DNA from: Winogradskyella bathintestinalis
GTDB lineage: Bacteria; Bacteroidota; Bacteroidia; Flavobacteriales; Flavobacteriaceae
Reading direction: 5' to 3'
DNA: 64,000 nucleotides
NCBI RefSeq assembly: GCF_030407435.1
Contig: NZ_JASDDK010000001.1
Coordinates: 248,001-312,000, forward strand
Made by a program: the position numbers and the translations under genes. Shown here piece by piece: positions 1 to 9,582 of this stretch (position 1 is its first letter; every line of letters begins with the position of its first letter). The notes under the pieces are model-generated. The model searched no databases. It was not told the origin of the DNA and saw nothing but the letters and a program-made list of their open reading frames with translations.

Positions 1-596
1 ACATTCCAAAATGCTTTGTGCGCTTTAAGCTCACCACCATCTTCTTCTCTATCAACACTTGGCATATCAATAAGTAGATGTTTAATTCCTTTCTTAATCA
101 ATAATTTAATAGCGTCTTCCGTAAAATAAGTCCAATTTGAATGGGAGTAGTGTTTAGATTTCTTATCCTTCATGTTTGGCATTGTCCTCACGATAAGAGC
201 ATCTCTCTTTTTATTCCCTATGGCGAATTGTAATTGTTTTGCAGAAATAACATGATCATCCATAAATTTTTCTGGAGCTACACTTATCACTTCTGCTAAA
301 AAGAAAAATTGCTTAAGACGCTTGTGGATTGAATGCTTTTCTTTTATAATATGCCCAACCGTTTCAGTATGTGTACCATGTGAATGTGGATTGAACGTAA
401 TGGTATTAAAATTTACAACCGCGCCTTCCGAAACACTAACATGTTCCCCATCAAACTCTTCTGGTTCAATTTTTGGCGGATCGATGTACCAAGCATTAAC
501 ATTAGAATCACCGCCTTTTATCGGTATTGAGATATCTAAAGGTTGTGTAAGATCTATTTTTAGTTTTCTTGACTTATATTGTATTGTTGCTATCAT
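1..596 (-). CDS. Cyclase family protein (kynurenine formamidase-like), partial
   Basis: This gene reads leftwards and runs off the window, so only its N-terminal 198 or so residues are visible. The first ATG is at 596. The diagnostic metal-binding signature of the cyclase / kynurenine formamidase superfamily is present at residues 71-82 (HSHGTHTETVGH), where the spaced histidines normally bind a divalent metal. Family members hydrolyse N-formylkynurenine or act on other amide or cyclic substrates. In Flavobacteriaceae the substrate of stand-alone copies is generally not known. No neighbouring tryptophan catabolism genes are visible, so the family assignment is firm and the reaction is not. 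A separate transcription unit is likely because hemW ends 131 bases to the right on the same strand. Confidence 0.85.
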   Translation of the reverse strand, partial: MIATIQYKSRKLKIDLTQPLDISIPIKGGDSNVNAWYIDPPKIEPEEFDGEHVSVSEGAVVNFNTITFNPHSHGTHTETVGHIIKEKHSIHKRLKQFFFLAEVISVAPEKFMDDHVISAKQLQFAIGNKKRDALIVRTMPNMKDKKSKHYSHSNWTYFTEDAIKLLIKKGIKHLLIDMPSVDREEDGGELKAHKAFWN

Positions 597-727
597 AGTA
601 TATGCTGAAGTTATGGGCACTGAATTTCATTCAGTATTTCAGGAACTTTAATGTTATTTTGTGTTCAAAAATATGGAAAATCGTGATCATTTTAATTCTA
701 ACGTCTCATAAATAATAGATACTAGAA

Positions 728-1855
728 CTAGTTCAGCATAAACAGTTCACTCGCAATCCCATCACATAAAAATTGGCCCTTTTTAGTCACACGTAAATGT
801 GTATCTTCAATATACAATAACTGTTGCTTTATAAAAAATTCCGATTGCGCTATTAAATAATTCTTGAATTTTAGACCATAATCGTTTTCCACTTTTTTGA
901 TAGACACTCCCCAAATGGTTCGTAAGCCGGTCATTATATATTCATTGTATTGGTCGGTTTGCGTTAAGGTTTCTAGTTCTATGGGTAACTTATTTTCTTC
1001 TATCGCCTTAATATATTTTGAATTATTTTTTACATTCCAACCACGTTCCGTTCCATTAAAAGAATGTGCTGAAGGCCCAATACCTAAATACGATTTCCCC
1101 TGCCAATACGCTGAATTGTTCTTACTAAAATAACCGTCTTTTCCAAAATTAGACAATTCATAATGCACAAATCCTGAAGCTTCTAATTTTTCTTTTAATA
1201 TATGAAATTGTGCATGCGATTGCTCATCATCGACATTATCAATTTGGCCTTTTTCAATGAATGATGCCAAAGCCGTTTTAGGCTCAACGGTTAAGGCATA
1301 ACTAGAAATATGGGACACATTAAAGCTTAATGCGGTTTCAATATTTGCTAACCATTGATCGTTTGAAGCGCCGGGAATTCCATAAATTAAATCGAGTGAA
1401 ATATTATCGAAGTGCTTAGTAGCTTCCTCTAAGCAGTCTTTAGCTTCTTTTGCGTTGTGCGCACGGTTCATGAGTTTCAAGTCAGGTTCAAAGAAAGACT
1501 GAATACCAATAGACAAGCGGTTTATTGGGGTTGTTGATAAGGCTTGGATACGTTCAGATGATAAATCATCAGGATTAGCTTCAAGTGTAATTTCTGGAGA
1601 CTCTGAAACTTGATAATGTTTATATACCGAATCAATTAAAAATTGTAATTCTTCATTGGTTAATACACTTGGTGTTCCACCACCAAAATAAATGGTTTCC
1701 ACAGGTGTATTCTCAAATTCAGCTTTACGGAGTTCTAGTTCTTTTGCCAATGCCTTAACAAGATCCTCTTTCTTCTTTAAAGAAGTCGAAAAATGAAAGT
1801 CGCAATAATGACAGGCCTGTTTGCAGAATGGTATGTGAATGTAGATGCCAGCCAT
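728..1855 (-). CDS. hemW: Radical SAM family heme chaperone HemW
   Basis: The 375-residue protein starts with the HemW/HemN-type radical SAM motif C11-x3-C15-x2-C18 followed by the typical aromatic position (CDF), which binds a 4Fe-4S cluster and S-adenosylmethionine. A GGGTPS segment near residue 60 is the SAM-contacting glycine motif, and the C-terminal third matches a HemN-C type domain. HemW (formerly called coproporphyrinogen oxidase-like) is a cytosolic heme-binding chaperone that inserts heme into respiratory enzymes. True HemN is longer and carries extra N-terminal sequence, so HemW is preferred. It lies downstream of ruvC on the same strand with a gap of 113 bases and may be cotranscribed with it. 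Confidence 0.93.
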   Translation of the reverse strand: MAGIYIHIPFCKQACHYCDFHFSTSLKKKEDLVKALAKELELRKAEFENTPVETIYFGGGTPSVLTNEELQFLIDSVYKHYQVSESPEITLEANPDDLSSERIQALSTTPINRLSIGIQSFFEPDLKLMNRAHNAKEAKDCLEEATKHFDNISLDLIYGIPGASNDQWLANIETALSFNVSHISSYALTVEPKTALASFIEKGQIDNVDDEQSHAQFHILKEKLEASGFVHYELSNFGKDGYFSKNNSAYWQGKSYLGIGPSAHSFNGTERGWNVKNNSKYIKAIEENKLPIELETLTQTDQYNEYIMTGLRTIWGVSIKKVENDYGLKFKNYLIAQSEFFIKQQLLYIEDTHLRVTKKGQFLCDGIASELFMLN

Positions 1856-1968
1856 TTAGTTTTTTCGTTTTGACTTATTGTAGTATCTAACAAATGTAAA
1901 ATAATACAGAGGTAGAAAATAATTTTTATAAAATAATTAGTTACCAGCCTTCGTAGAAATAACAACAA

Positions 1969-2523
1969 TTACTTTTTAACGCGACCCTCATTCTGCTTAA
2001 CAAATGCCGACCAACCCGAGTAACTCTTACCTACCTCAACTCTACCTTCATTATAAAAATGACAAACCGCAGCTGCCAAACCATCCATGGAATCTAAGTT
2101 TTTCGGTAATTCTCTAAGACCCAACATGCTTTGCAACATTTTGGCGACTTGTTCTTTACTCGCATTTCCATTTCCTGTTATTGCCATTTTAATTTTCTTA
2201 GGTGCGTATTCCGTAATTGGAACTTCGCGAGACAAACCTGCTGCCATAGCCACACCTTGAGCTCGCCCTAATTTTAACATACTTTGAACATTTTTACCGT
2301 AAAATGGTGCTTCAATGGCAATTTCATCGGGGTGGTAAGTGTCAATAAGTTCTACGGTACGCTCAAAAATAAGTTTGAGCTTTAGGTAATGGTCATCGTA
2401 CTTTTTTAACATGAGCTCGTTGAGTTGCACAAATTCCATTTTTTTGCCCACAATTTTTATGAGTCCAAAACCCATAATCGTTGTACCAGGATCTATGCCT
2501 AAAATAATTTTTTCTTTGCTCAT
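1969..2523 (-). CDS. ruvC: Crossover junction endodeoxyribonuclease RuvC
   Basis: RuvC resolves Holliday junctions with RuvAB during recombinational repair. The 184-residue product starts at the ATG at 2523; an upstream in-frame ATG would add ten residues of no family character. The N-terminal strand carries the catalytic aspartate in GIDPGTTIMGFG (about residues 10-21). A conserved glutamate follows in IEAPFYGKN near residue 68, and the C-terminal acidic/histidine part lies in LDSMDGLAAAVCHFY. Length and motif order fit a complete cytosolic enzyme. It sits upstream of hemW and just downstream of an outer-membrane protein gene, 33 bases away, on the same strand. Confidence 0.95.
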   Translation of the reverse strand: MSKEKIILGIDPGTTIMGFGLIKIVGKKMEFVQLNELMLKKYDDHYLKLKLIFERTVELIDTYHPDEIAIEAPFYGKNVQSMLKLGRAQGVAMAAGLSREVPITEYAPKKIKMAITGNGNASKEQVAKMLQSMLGLRELPKNLDSMDGLAAAVCHFYNEGRVEVGKSYSGWSAFVKQNEGRVKK

Positions 2524-2556
2524 ATTTATTACCCATGCAAATGGGTATCTCATTGG

Positions 2557-3195
2557 TTAATCGCAATATTGGCAACCACTTAAAGAAATTGCTACCCCAA
2601 AAGTAAGATTAAAAACACTACCATTAAATGCGCCTAAACCACTTAAAGCAGGATTATAATCATCTAAAGATGTTATTCCATATATATATGCCGTATCGGC
2701 ATAAATAGAAACTTTTTCGTTAATCGCATAGTGAATTTCTAGTCCACCAAGTAAATTTAGGTAGGATTGTTTGTTTTCCTTTAATGTACTTAAAGGTTTT
2801 GCAAACGTTAATCCTGGCCCCGCGTGGAGAACGGTTCTTAAGCGCGCAGGTAGGAATGTTAAAGATGTAGAAGGATCATATACAAATTGTGCATTAATTC
2901 TTGAATAGTTGATTTTAAATTCTGGTGTTTCGTCTGAATTTTTAAAACGATTAAAACCAAAATCTAATTTTACACCATAGTGTTGTTTTAGCATGTGTTG
3001 AATGCCCAAATTTACCGTTGGAAAATTCATTGATTGCGCATAAGAGCCTTTTACAAAACCATCTGTAGTTGGATAATTTACACCAACCGCAAAAAGAGCT
3101 TTCCATTTAGCTGTGTCTTTAAATTGGGCTTCACTTTTAAACGTGAATAAAAGCACACATAAAAAGTAAAGGTATTGTTTAAAATTGTATTGCAT
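2557..3195 (-). CDS. Outer-membrane beta-barrel family protein
   Basis: The start at 3195 is chosen because it puts a signal peptide at the very N-terminus: a basic/aromatic stretch, a hydrophobic core (LYFLCVLLFTF) and a cleavage site after SEA. An upstream start at 3228 would add eleven polar residues in front of it. The remainder alternates hydrophobic and polar residues with many aromatic and glycine residues (for example LNLGIQHML, VKLDFGFNRF, LNLTFGVAISL), the pattern of an eight- to ten-stranded outer-membrane barrel. No catalytic motif is seen. It is divergent from the flippase-like gene at 3255, leaving 59 bases for both promoters. Its function is unknown. Confidence 0.75.
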   Translation of the reverse strand: MQYNFKQYLYFLCVLLFTFKSEAQFKDTAKWKALFAVGVNYPTTDGFVKGSYAQSMNFPTVNLGIQHMLKQHYGVKLDFGFNRFKNSDETPEFKINYSRINAQFVYDPSTSLTFLPARLRTVLHAGPGLTFAKPLSTLKENKQSYLNLLGGLEIHYAINEKVSIYADTAYIYGITSLDDYNPALSGLGAFNGSVFNLTFGVAISLSGCQYCD

Positions 3196-3254
3196 TTCTA
3201 AGTTTTTGGTTTTATTTGCAGAACTCATTTACACGGTTTCAATGAGTTCTAAGC

Positions 3255-4229
3255 ATGAATGTCAATATACATTACAAAACTAAACAATTCTTTGTAGTAC
3301 TTATTAAGTTGAGTATTGTAGTTGGTGCATTTTATTTTATTTACGCTAAACTCGAGGAAAATGAACGTTTAAGTTTAAGTCAATTTGTATCTTTATTAAT
3401 AGAAAACAACACGTTTTCAATTAAAAACATCGTTATATTACTCTTTTTAAGCACTATTAATTGGTTTTTTGAAATTTTAAAATGGCAATATTTAGTAAAT
3501 GCTATCACAAACATCTCGTTTAAATCAGCTTTAGAACAAAGTTTAGGTGGACTCACAGTATCCTTAATCACACCTAATCGTATTGGAGATTATGGCGCCA
3601 AAGCCATTTATTACAAAAAATCACTTCGAGGAAAAATAGTATTGTTAAACCTTTTAGGGAATGTAGCACAAATGACAATAACAACATTTTTTGGCATTAT
3701 TGGGTTTGTGTTTTTTATAAAATATTACCCAACTAATATCCATCTTCATAACGTCTTTATAATTGGGAGCATTGTTCTTATAATTGGCTTAATTTCTTGG
3801 TTTGGAATAAAACAAAAACGCTTTAAATTGAAAGGATTTTCGTTGAGCCGAATTTTAAAATTTATAAAAAAATTACCTTCTAAAACACATTGTACTAACC
3901 TGACTTTATCCTTAATTCGGTATCTTATTTTTTCGTTTCAGTTTTATTATTTATTAAAGGTGTTTGGTGCTTCTTTAAATTATTTTGATGCCATGGTAAT
4001 TATTTCGAGCACGTATTTAATGGCTTCTGTTTTACCATCTATTTCAATTTTCGATGTGGTTGTAAAAGGAAGTATTGCGGTATTTTTATTTAGTTATATT
4101 ACTATTCATGAGCTTACAATTTTATCTATTACAACGCTAATGTGGTTGCTCAATTTTGTGATTCCGAGCCTTTTTGGAAGTTATTTTGTACTTAATTTTA
4201 ACCTCAAAAAAACCACAGAAAAATGCTGA
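3255..4229 (+). CDS. Lysylphosphatidylglycerol synthase TM-like (flippase-like) integral membrane protein
   Basis: The 324-residue protein has about seven or eight hydrophobic segments (first at about residues 13-30, last near the C-terminus) and resembles the LPG_synthase_TM / UPF0104 family. This is the membrane half of MprF-like proteins, here without a synthase domain. A conserved-looking loop, SLITPNRIGDYGAK, follows the third segment, as in that family. Such stand-alone members are thought to act as lipid or lipid-linked sugar flippases. It overlaps the next gene, a membrane glycosyltransferase, by seven bases, so the two are translationally coupled. They probably work together on a glycolipid. 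The substrate is not predictable. Confidence 0.8.
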   Translation: MNVNIHYKTKQFFVVLIKLSIVVGAFYFIYAKLEENERLSLSQFVSLLIENNTFSIKNIVILLFLSTINWFFEILKWQYLVNAITNISFKSALEQSLGGLTVSLITPNRIGDYGAKAIYYKKSLRGKIVLLNLLGNVAQMTITTFFGIIGFVFFIKYYPTNIHLHNVFIIGSIVLIIGLISWFGIKQKRFKLKGFSLSRILKFIKKLPSKTHCTNLTLSLIRYLIFSFQFYYLLKVFGASLNYFDAMVIISSTYLMASVLPSISIFDVVVKGSIAVFLFSYITIHELTILSITTLMWLLNFVIPSLFGSYFVLNFNLKKTTEKC

Positions 4230-5371
4230 CAGCACTGTTCACTTTTATTTTTATTTTTTATCTGATATTTATAGGCTTACTAGTTTTTGGCATTGATAAA
4301 GTCGAAGAATTTAAACTACAAGATTTACAAGCTAAGTCAAAATTTTCTGTCATTATTCCCTTTAGAAATGAGGCTACAAACCTTCCAGTATTATTGGAAG
4401 CTATTGTAAATTTAAATTATCCTAAAACGATGTTTGAAGTGATTTTGGTAGATGATGACTCCGAAGATAATTCAGTTTCAATTATTAAAAAGTTTCTCAA
4501 CAGTGGTACTAAGAAAAATAACGCTGCAATTAATAACATTAGGATTATTCAAAACACAAGAACCTCGGGTTCACCAAAAAAAGATGCGATAACCACTGCC
4601 ATAAAAAACTCAAATTATAGTTGGATTATTACAACTGATGCCGACTGTATTTTACCCAAATATTGGCTAGATGCGTTTGACGAATGCATTCAAATCAATC
4701 AACCAAATTGCATCGCTGCACCGGTAACCTATCTTGGTAAGACCTCGTTTTTTAATCGTTTTCAAACTTTAGATTTTTTAAGTCTACAAGGAGCAACAAT
4801 TGGCGGATTTGGGATTAAGAAACCCTTTATGTGTAACGGTGCGAATTTCGCTTATCGAAAATCTGAATTTAATGCTGTCAACGGTTTTGTTGGTAATGAC
4901 ACTATTTCCAGTGGAGATGATGTGTTATTACTTGAGAAATTCTTAAATCAAAATGCTACAAAAGTCCACTATTTAAAATCTAGACAAGCTATTGTAACGA
5001 CCGCTCCGTCTCAAAATATGGATGAATTAGTTCAGCAGCGTCTGCGCTGGGCGTCAAAAACAAAGTATTACAATAATAGGTTTGCAAAAACGATTGGTTT
5101 AGTAGTTTTTTTAGGAAACTTAATGTGTTTAGGATTGATCCCTGCGGTGGGTTTTCAATTTATTTCTATAAAAATAGCAATTGCTTTATTCGTGATTAAA
5201 TTCTGTATAGATTTTTTACTTCTTTTTAAAACTTCTCGTTTTTTCAAACAGGAAAACCTTTTAGTATCTTATCTTTTTTCGAGTTTTATCTATCCTTTTT
5301 TTAACGTTTATGTCGCTTTTCTATCTTTTTTTAAATCGCACGAATGGAAGGGTAGAACTTTTAAGAAATAG
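4223..5371 (+). CDS. Family 2 glycosyltransferase, membrane-bound
   Basis: The protein has an N-terminal membrane helix (about residues 3-23), a GT-A catalytic domain, and two or three C-terminal membrane segments (from about residue 283). Catalytic landmarks of processive-type GT2 enzymes are all present in order: SVIIPFRNE, the nucleotide-binding VDDDSEDNS, the metal-binding TTDADC, a GDDVLL acidic motif and QQRLRW. It would transfer a sugar from a nucleotide donor to a lipid or polysaccharide acceptor at the inner membrane. Overlap with the flippase-like gene argues for a two-gene glycolipid unit. No further polysaccharide genes are nearby. Confidence 0.88.
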   Translation: MLTALFTFIFIFYLIFIGLLVFGIDKVEEFKLQDLQAKSKFSVIIPFRNEATNLPVLLEAIVNLNYPKTMFEVILVDDDSEDNSVSIIKKFLNSGTKKNNAAINNIRIIQNTRTSGSPKKDAITTAIKNSNYSWIITTDADCILPKYWLDAFDECIQINQPNCIAAPVTYLGKTSFFNRFQTLDFLSLQGATIGGFGIKKPFMCNGANFAYRKSEFNAVNGFVGNDTISSGDDVLLLEKFLNQNATKVHYLKSRQAIVTTAPSQNMDELVQQRLRWASKTKYYNNRFAKTIGLVVFLGNLMCLGLIPAVGFQFISIKIAIALFVIKFCIDFLLLFKTSRFFKQENLLVSYLFSSFIYPFFNVYVAFLSFFKSHEWKGRTFKK

Positions 5372-5476
5372 TATTACTTGGGAATAACTATGAACTTCAG
5401 TAGACTGGCAACTATTACCACATCAAATAAACTTTGCCTATAAATACTTAGTTTGAGAATAAATGTAAGAAACCTT

Positions 5477-5953
5477 TTAATTAATTCTAACAATTACTGG
5501 CAACTCAAAAGCTGTTGTTACCTGCTGACCTCTCTTAATTGCTGGGTATATTTTGGGAACATTTTTTAAACTCTCACGTAATAAACTATCTATTTCAGGT
5601 ATTTCTAATAGGGTTTCAGGATGAATTTTTATAGATTCTACTTCTAAAATACCAGTATTATTAATTCTAATTTTTAGTCTAATGGTGTCATTAATATCGT
5701 TGGAAACCACAAAATTTTGTGCGGCTAAAAAATGATTTACATTCGTTACAATAGTATTTTGAAAACAGACTTTTCTATCTTTTTTTTCAGTTAATGTATC
5801 GCAACTTGTAAAAGTTGGATAAGTATCCACGTCGTTCCAATTGAAAGTTTGAAGTTCTTCCTCAAGCAAATCTTCAGGATAAACTTTCTTCTTTTCAAAA
5901 TAGTTACACGACGTCACTAGAAGTAAGATTAAAAGAAAAACTAATCGGTTCAT
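5477..5953 (-). CDS. Lipoprotein with TonB-C-terminal-like domain
   Basis: The 158-residue product starts with a lipoprotein signal peptide ending in a lipobox (VTSC, cysteine 16), so the mature protein is membrane-anchored in the periplasm or on the outer membrane. Residues 50-158 look like the TonB C-terminal fold: a conserved CxTLTEKKDRKVCF segment, then RLKIRINNTG, VESIKIHP and FELPVIVRI strands. The same layout occurs twice in the M56 receptor gene at 7233-9494, so the three domains are homologous. The protein lacks the N-terminal TonB membrane anchor and proline-rich spacer. It is not a full energy transducer. Its role is unknown. Confidence 0.72.
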   Translation of the reverse strand: MNRLVFLLILLLVTSCNYFEKKKVYPEDLLEEELQTFNWNDVDTYPTFTSCDTLTEKKDRKVCFQNTIVTNVNHFLAAQNFVVSNDINDTIRLKIRINNTGILEVESIKIHPETLLEIPEIDSLLRESLKNVPKIYPAIKRGQQVTTAFELPVIVRIN

Positions 5954-6071
5954 TTATAGAATTCTGAAAACCGAAAAGTACAAATATTTTAAAGAAAAAA
6001 GACATTAGTCTACTGTGCTTTTAATAATAGATTAAAGAAAATGTTTTGGATGCCATTTATAACTTTGAATT

Positions 6072-7202
6072 TTAATTCTCGTTTAAGAACTTTTCTTCTT
6101 TTAATTCTTTTAGTCGTCTTTGAGCGAACCCGGTGAAATAGCTTTTTGCATGTCTTTCTACAAAATTTTCATACAACTTAATTTTATGGTTGACATTGGC
6201 ATAAAATTCATCTTTCGTTCTGAGCATAAAAAATTCTGACGTTATGTTAGAAGGATCTTCTTTTAATGATTTTTGAAAAGCATTAATAGCTTTTTCATAT
6301 TTCTTTTGCCGATTATAAATAGTTCCTAATGTTTCATATTCTTCCGATAGCGATTGATCTTTCAATTGTAATGCCTTTGTTATATAGTTTTCGGCTTGCT
6401 TAAAATTATTGAGGTGTTCGTAATATACACCTACCACATACATGGCATTGGCATCATACGGATTATATCTTAAAGCTTGTTTTCTATGATTAATAGCCTC
6501 AATATAATCTGAATTTTGAGCATAACTAATACTTAACTTTTCATGTATAAACTCCGATTTTTCACCTAATTCGAGCAATTTATTAAACCACACTATGGCA
6601 TGTGTGTAATGCTCTTGATGATAATAGGTTTGTGCTTTTAAACTAATCAGCTCTATATTATCTTCATAACTGTCCAATCCCCGATCAATAAAGCTATGGG
6701 CGTCCAAAAAATTTCGCTTCATTAGATGCTGTTTGGCGATTTTAAAAATCGCTTTTTGATGGGTGTGATCTAAGTTAAAAGTATTCTCAAATTGTTGAAA
6801 GGCCGAAGTGTCTTTTTGCTTTTCTAAAACTAAACCCAACTCGTAATAATAACTAGGGTTTAAACTATCTAACTCAATTAAGTTAGTAAACAATTGGTTG
6901 GCTTCGTTATACTTGTTGGTTCTGGTTAACAGTTTAGCATATTCGTATTTTATTAATACGTTTTCACTATCGGTTTTTACGGCTTCCTCGTAGTTATTTA
7001 TAGCTTTACCATAGTTGCCCAAAGCTAAGTAAGCTTTGGCAATTTTAACATAGACGTCATCTAAATTCTCTAAAGATTTATAGGTTTCAATCGCTTTGGA
7101 AAATTGACCATTAGCATAAAAACTATCTGCTTTTTCGTTAGTGTTTTGTGCGCTTAAACCCACCGCAAAAGTGAGACATACAAACCATAAAAATAATTTC
7201 AT
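6072..7202 (-). CDS. Tetratricopeptide repeat protein, exported
   Basis: The 376-residue protein has a signal peptide (cleavage after VGLSA, about residue 18) and then about eight to nine TPR units. They are recognisable by repeated Y-A-x3-P-type pairs such as GNYGKAINNYEEAV, NKYNEANQLF, NNFKQAENYI and KKYEKAINAFQ. TPR superhelices serve as protein-binding scaffolds, here in the periplasm. The gene is 30 bases downstream of the M56 receptor gene on the same strand, so BlaI, M56 receptor and TPR protein could form one operon. The last segment (FVERHAKSYFTGFAQRRL) is a capping helix. No enzymatic domain is seen. Confidence 0.85.
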   Translation of the reverse strand: MKLFLWFVCLTFAVGLSAQNTNEKADSFYANGQFSKAIETYKSLENLDDVYVKIAKAYLALGNYGKAINNYEEAVKTDSENVLIKYEYAKLLTRTNKYNEANQLFTNLIELDSLNPSYYYELGLVLEKQKDTSAFQQFENTFNLDHTHQKAIFKIAKQHLMKRNFLDAHSFIDRGLDSYEDNIELISLKAQTYYHQEHYTHAIVWFNKLLELGEKSEFIHEKLSISYAQNSDYIEAINHRKQALRYNPYDANAMYVVGVYYEHLNNFKQAENYITKALQLKDQSLSEEYETLGTIYNRQKKYEKAINAFQKSLKEDPSNITSEFFMLRTKDEFYANVNHKIKLYENFVERHAKSYFTGFAQRRLKELKEEKFLNEN

Positions 7203-7232
7203 GTTTAATTAGAATTACTTCTTCTTAGTGTC

Positions 7233-9494
7233 TTAAAATTCAAATACTATTGGCATGGCATATTGCACATTTACAGCTTTGCCGTCCTGTTCCCCTGGTA
7301 TAAATTGAGGTAATAATTTCAGAACTCTAACCGCCTCTTCCTCTAACTTTGGGTGCGGTCCTCTCGCAGAGATATGTGTGACCTCACCATGTTTATCAAT
7401 TAAAAAACTTGTGAAAATTCGTGTCTTTTTTGATGGTAACCCTAATGATTTTCCTATCTCGATATTAAAGTTTTTGCCTACAAATTTATTAATTGCTTGA
7501 ACGGTACAATCCTTTCTTTCAATTTCCGATTTCACTGAATTACAATCTGGATAAATTGGCGTGACTTCGACTTTACTGTACGGAATATCAGTTAGGTTTG
7601 GTTCTAATTCTGTTTCTTCTCGTTTCTCTAAGTTTACGTGGTATTTTTGATCTGAAACTCTATTTTCAATCTTATCACCTTTAACTTCAAATACGATTGG
7701 CACAGAAAACGGCACAACAACCAATTTTCCTTTTTGCTTTCCTGGTATAAATTTAGGTAACGTAGCGACAACGCGTCTGGCTTCTACTTCTAACTCTGGA
7801 CTTGGACCTCTTGCTTTAATGTCTTTAACAGTTCCATCGGTATCAATTTTAAATTGCACAAAAATTCGTTTTCTACCTGGGCTTAAACTATCCCCAACAG
7901 CCACATTAAAATTTTTGCCAATATGTTTGTGAACGAACGTAATGAAACAATTTTTTCGATCTTTATTACTTTCTAAATCTTTACATTCTATGGTAGTAGG
8001 TGTTTTTTCTACTACAGAGAATGGTACTTCTACACGTTGCACTTCGTTTTTAAGAATATGAATTTCTCGATTTTGAGTATTTGGTGAATCTATAATTATG
8101 GTTGAACTATTACTAGATATAACAAGTTTCTCAGAATCATCGTTCTCTAACTGTTTTATTAAAGCATTAAATCGCTTCGTTTCTTCAGGCGTTTTGTTTC
8201 CAACGTCTTCAACATATAGTTTTAAAACACCGTCTTGCGTATTGGATTCCCATCGTTCTTTTTCAGCTTTTGTGCTTTTGAAGGCTTTAAAATCATCATA
8301 ATTTTCAAATTTATCTAATTGCGTTAAACTTACAGTATTAATATCTTTCTGAATAGGTGAACCTTCTTCCGATTTTCTTTGAATTATACCGTCGGAAATT
8401 AATTGTCCATGAGCTTTCAACTTTAAGAACTCTGTTCTAGAAAGCAAATACTTACCAGGGTCATATGTATTAATCCCAGCATAATCAGAGATTTGAAAAA
8501 ATGTCGCTCCATTTTTTTTCATGGTAACCATTTTATTATAGTACTTTTTGATTAATTCGGCATCCGTCAATTCTTGATCAATAAAGGTATCTTGTGAGTC
8601 TACCTTTTGTAGCGCTCTAATATCTGTTGACGTATAAATTAACATCCCAAACACCATAGGAATTAATAAGGCGTATTTTATGAGATTAAGCTGTTTTGAT
8701 TTTGATTTCTGTAACATAGCAATTCGTTTTTTGATTAATGATTTTTTGAAAAATGTGTTGGTAATAGACACCTGATTAACATCTAAAACCTGATTGAGTA
8801 AACTTGTATAATAATCTGCTTTTCCACTTTGTTTTGAAGCTTTGGCATCGGCAACATATTCATGTAACTCTTTGATTCTATTTTGAAAAAGATAAACCAT
8901 AGGATTAAACCAGAACACTATTCTGAGCAATTCGAAAACCAATAAATCGATGGTGTGATATTCTTTTATATGTACCAATTCGTGTTTATAGATGGTTGGT
9001 TTTGCGGTTTCAGAAATGCGCTCACCTAAAAAAATCATATTAAAAAACGAATAGGCAGCGCTACTTTTTATTAAGCTAATAACAAGCACATTCCCTTGCC
9101 AACGCTTTGGGTTTTTATGTTTAGTATAATACAACCCAGCAATTTTAATTAGAAAAATTAGTGTGGCAATGGCAATTCCTGTAACTATAATAATCTGCCA
9201 AATTGGGGTTTGTGGTTGTTCTAAAATTATACCTGCTTGTTCGGCAATTTGAATGTCGCTAATTGACGGTGTTTTGGTGCCAATAAAAACTTCTGGCAAA
9301 TGAATGACCATATCCTTTGTGGCCATAGTTTTAAGTTCTGGAAATTTAACAAATGGCAACACCACAGATAGAATTGACGTGATCATTAAATACGCTCTAT
9401 TGCAATTAAAAAAGGTTTCGCGCTTAAGAAACAAATCGTAAACCAATAAAAACAATGCTTGAAAAACCATTATTTGAAAGATAGAATACAGCAT
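7233..9494 (-). CDS. BlaR1-like M56 family metallopeptidase with duplicated TonB-C-like domains
   Basis: This 753-residue protein begins with BlaR1/MecR1-type membrane segments. It carries the M56 zinc protease motif HELVHIKEYH in a cytoplasmic loop near residue 170, with the downstream glutamate-containing helix (LHEYVADAKA). A fourth membrane segment follows (YALLIPMVFGMLIY). Instead of a penicillin-sensing domain, the periplasmic tail contains a linker and two tandem TonB-C-terminal-like domains (about residues 500-615 and 645-753), each ending in an FxVPIVFE-type strand. M56 receptors cleave the partner BlaI repressor when a signal is sensed. That repressor is encoded 88 bases upstream, so the two form a signalling pair. 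The signal is unknown. Confidence 0.88.
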   Translation of the reverse strand: MLYSIFQIMVFQALFLLVYDLFLKRETFFNCNRAYLMITSILSVVLPFVKFPELKTMATKDMVIHLPEVFIGTKTPSISDIQIAEQAGIILEQPQTPIWQIIIVTGIAIATLIFLIKIAGLYYTKHKNPKRWQGNVLVISLIKSSAAYSFFNMIFLGERISETAKPTIYKHELVHIKEYHTIDLLVFELLRIVFWFNPMVYLFQNRIKELHEYVADAKASKQSGKADYYTSLLNQVLDVNQVSITNTFFKKSLIKKRIAMLQKSKSKQLNLIKYALLIPMVFGMLIYTSTDIRALQKVDSQDTFIDQELTDAELIKKYYNKMVTMKKNGATFFQISDYAGINTYDPGKYLLSRTEFLKLKAHGQLISDGIIQRKSEEGSPIQKDINTVSLTQLDKFENYDDFKAFKSTKAEKERWESNTQDGVLKLYVEDVGNKTPEETKRFNALIKQLENDDSEKLVISSNSSTIIIDSPNTQNREIHILKNEVQRVEVPFSVVEKTPTTIECKDLESNKDRKNCFITFVHKHIGKNFNVAVGDSLSPGRKRIFVQFKIDTDGTVKDIKARGPSPELEVEARRVVATLPKFIPGKQKGKLVVVPFSVPIVFEVKGDKIENRVSDQKYHVNLEKREETELEPNLTDIPYSKVEVTPIYPDCNSVKSEIERKDCTVQAINKFVGKNFNIEIGKSLGLPSKKTRIFTSFLIDKHGEVTHISARGPHPKLEEEAVRVLKLLPQFIPGEQDGKAVNVQYAMPIVFEF

Positions 9495-9582
9495 AATTAA
9501 TTAATTCGTTAATATTTAATTTTTTTAATGGTCTCGTTGCACTTTATTAATATTGTAGAGGACTAATTTTAAAAATAAAAAA

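Noticed and set aside
322-651. Rightward 109-codon frame
   Set aside because: It lies antisense to the cyclase-family gene, whose HSHGTHTE motif is clear on the other strand.
1777-1968. Leftward 63-codon frame before hemW
   Set aside because: It overlaps the hemW start in another frame and reads the AT-rich spacer as a false hydrophobic protein.
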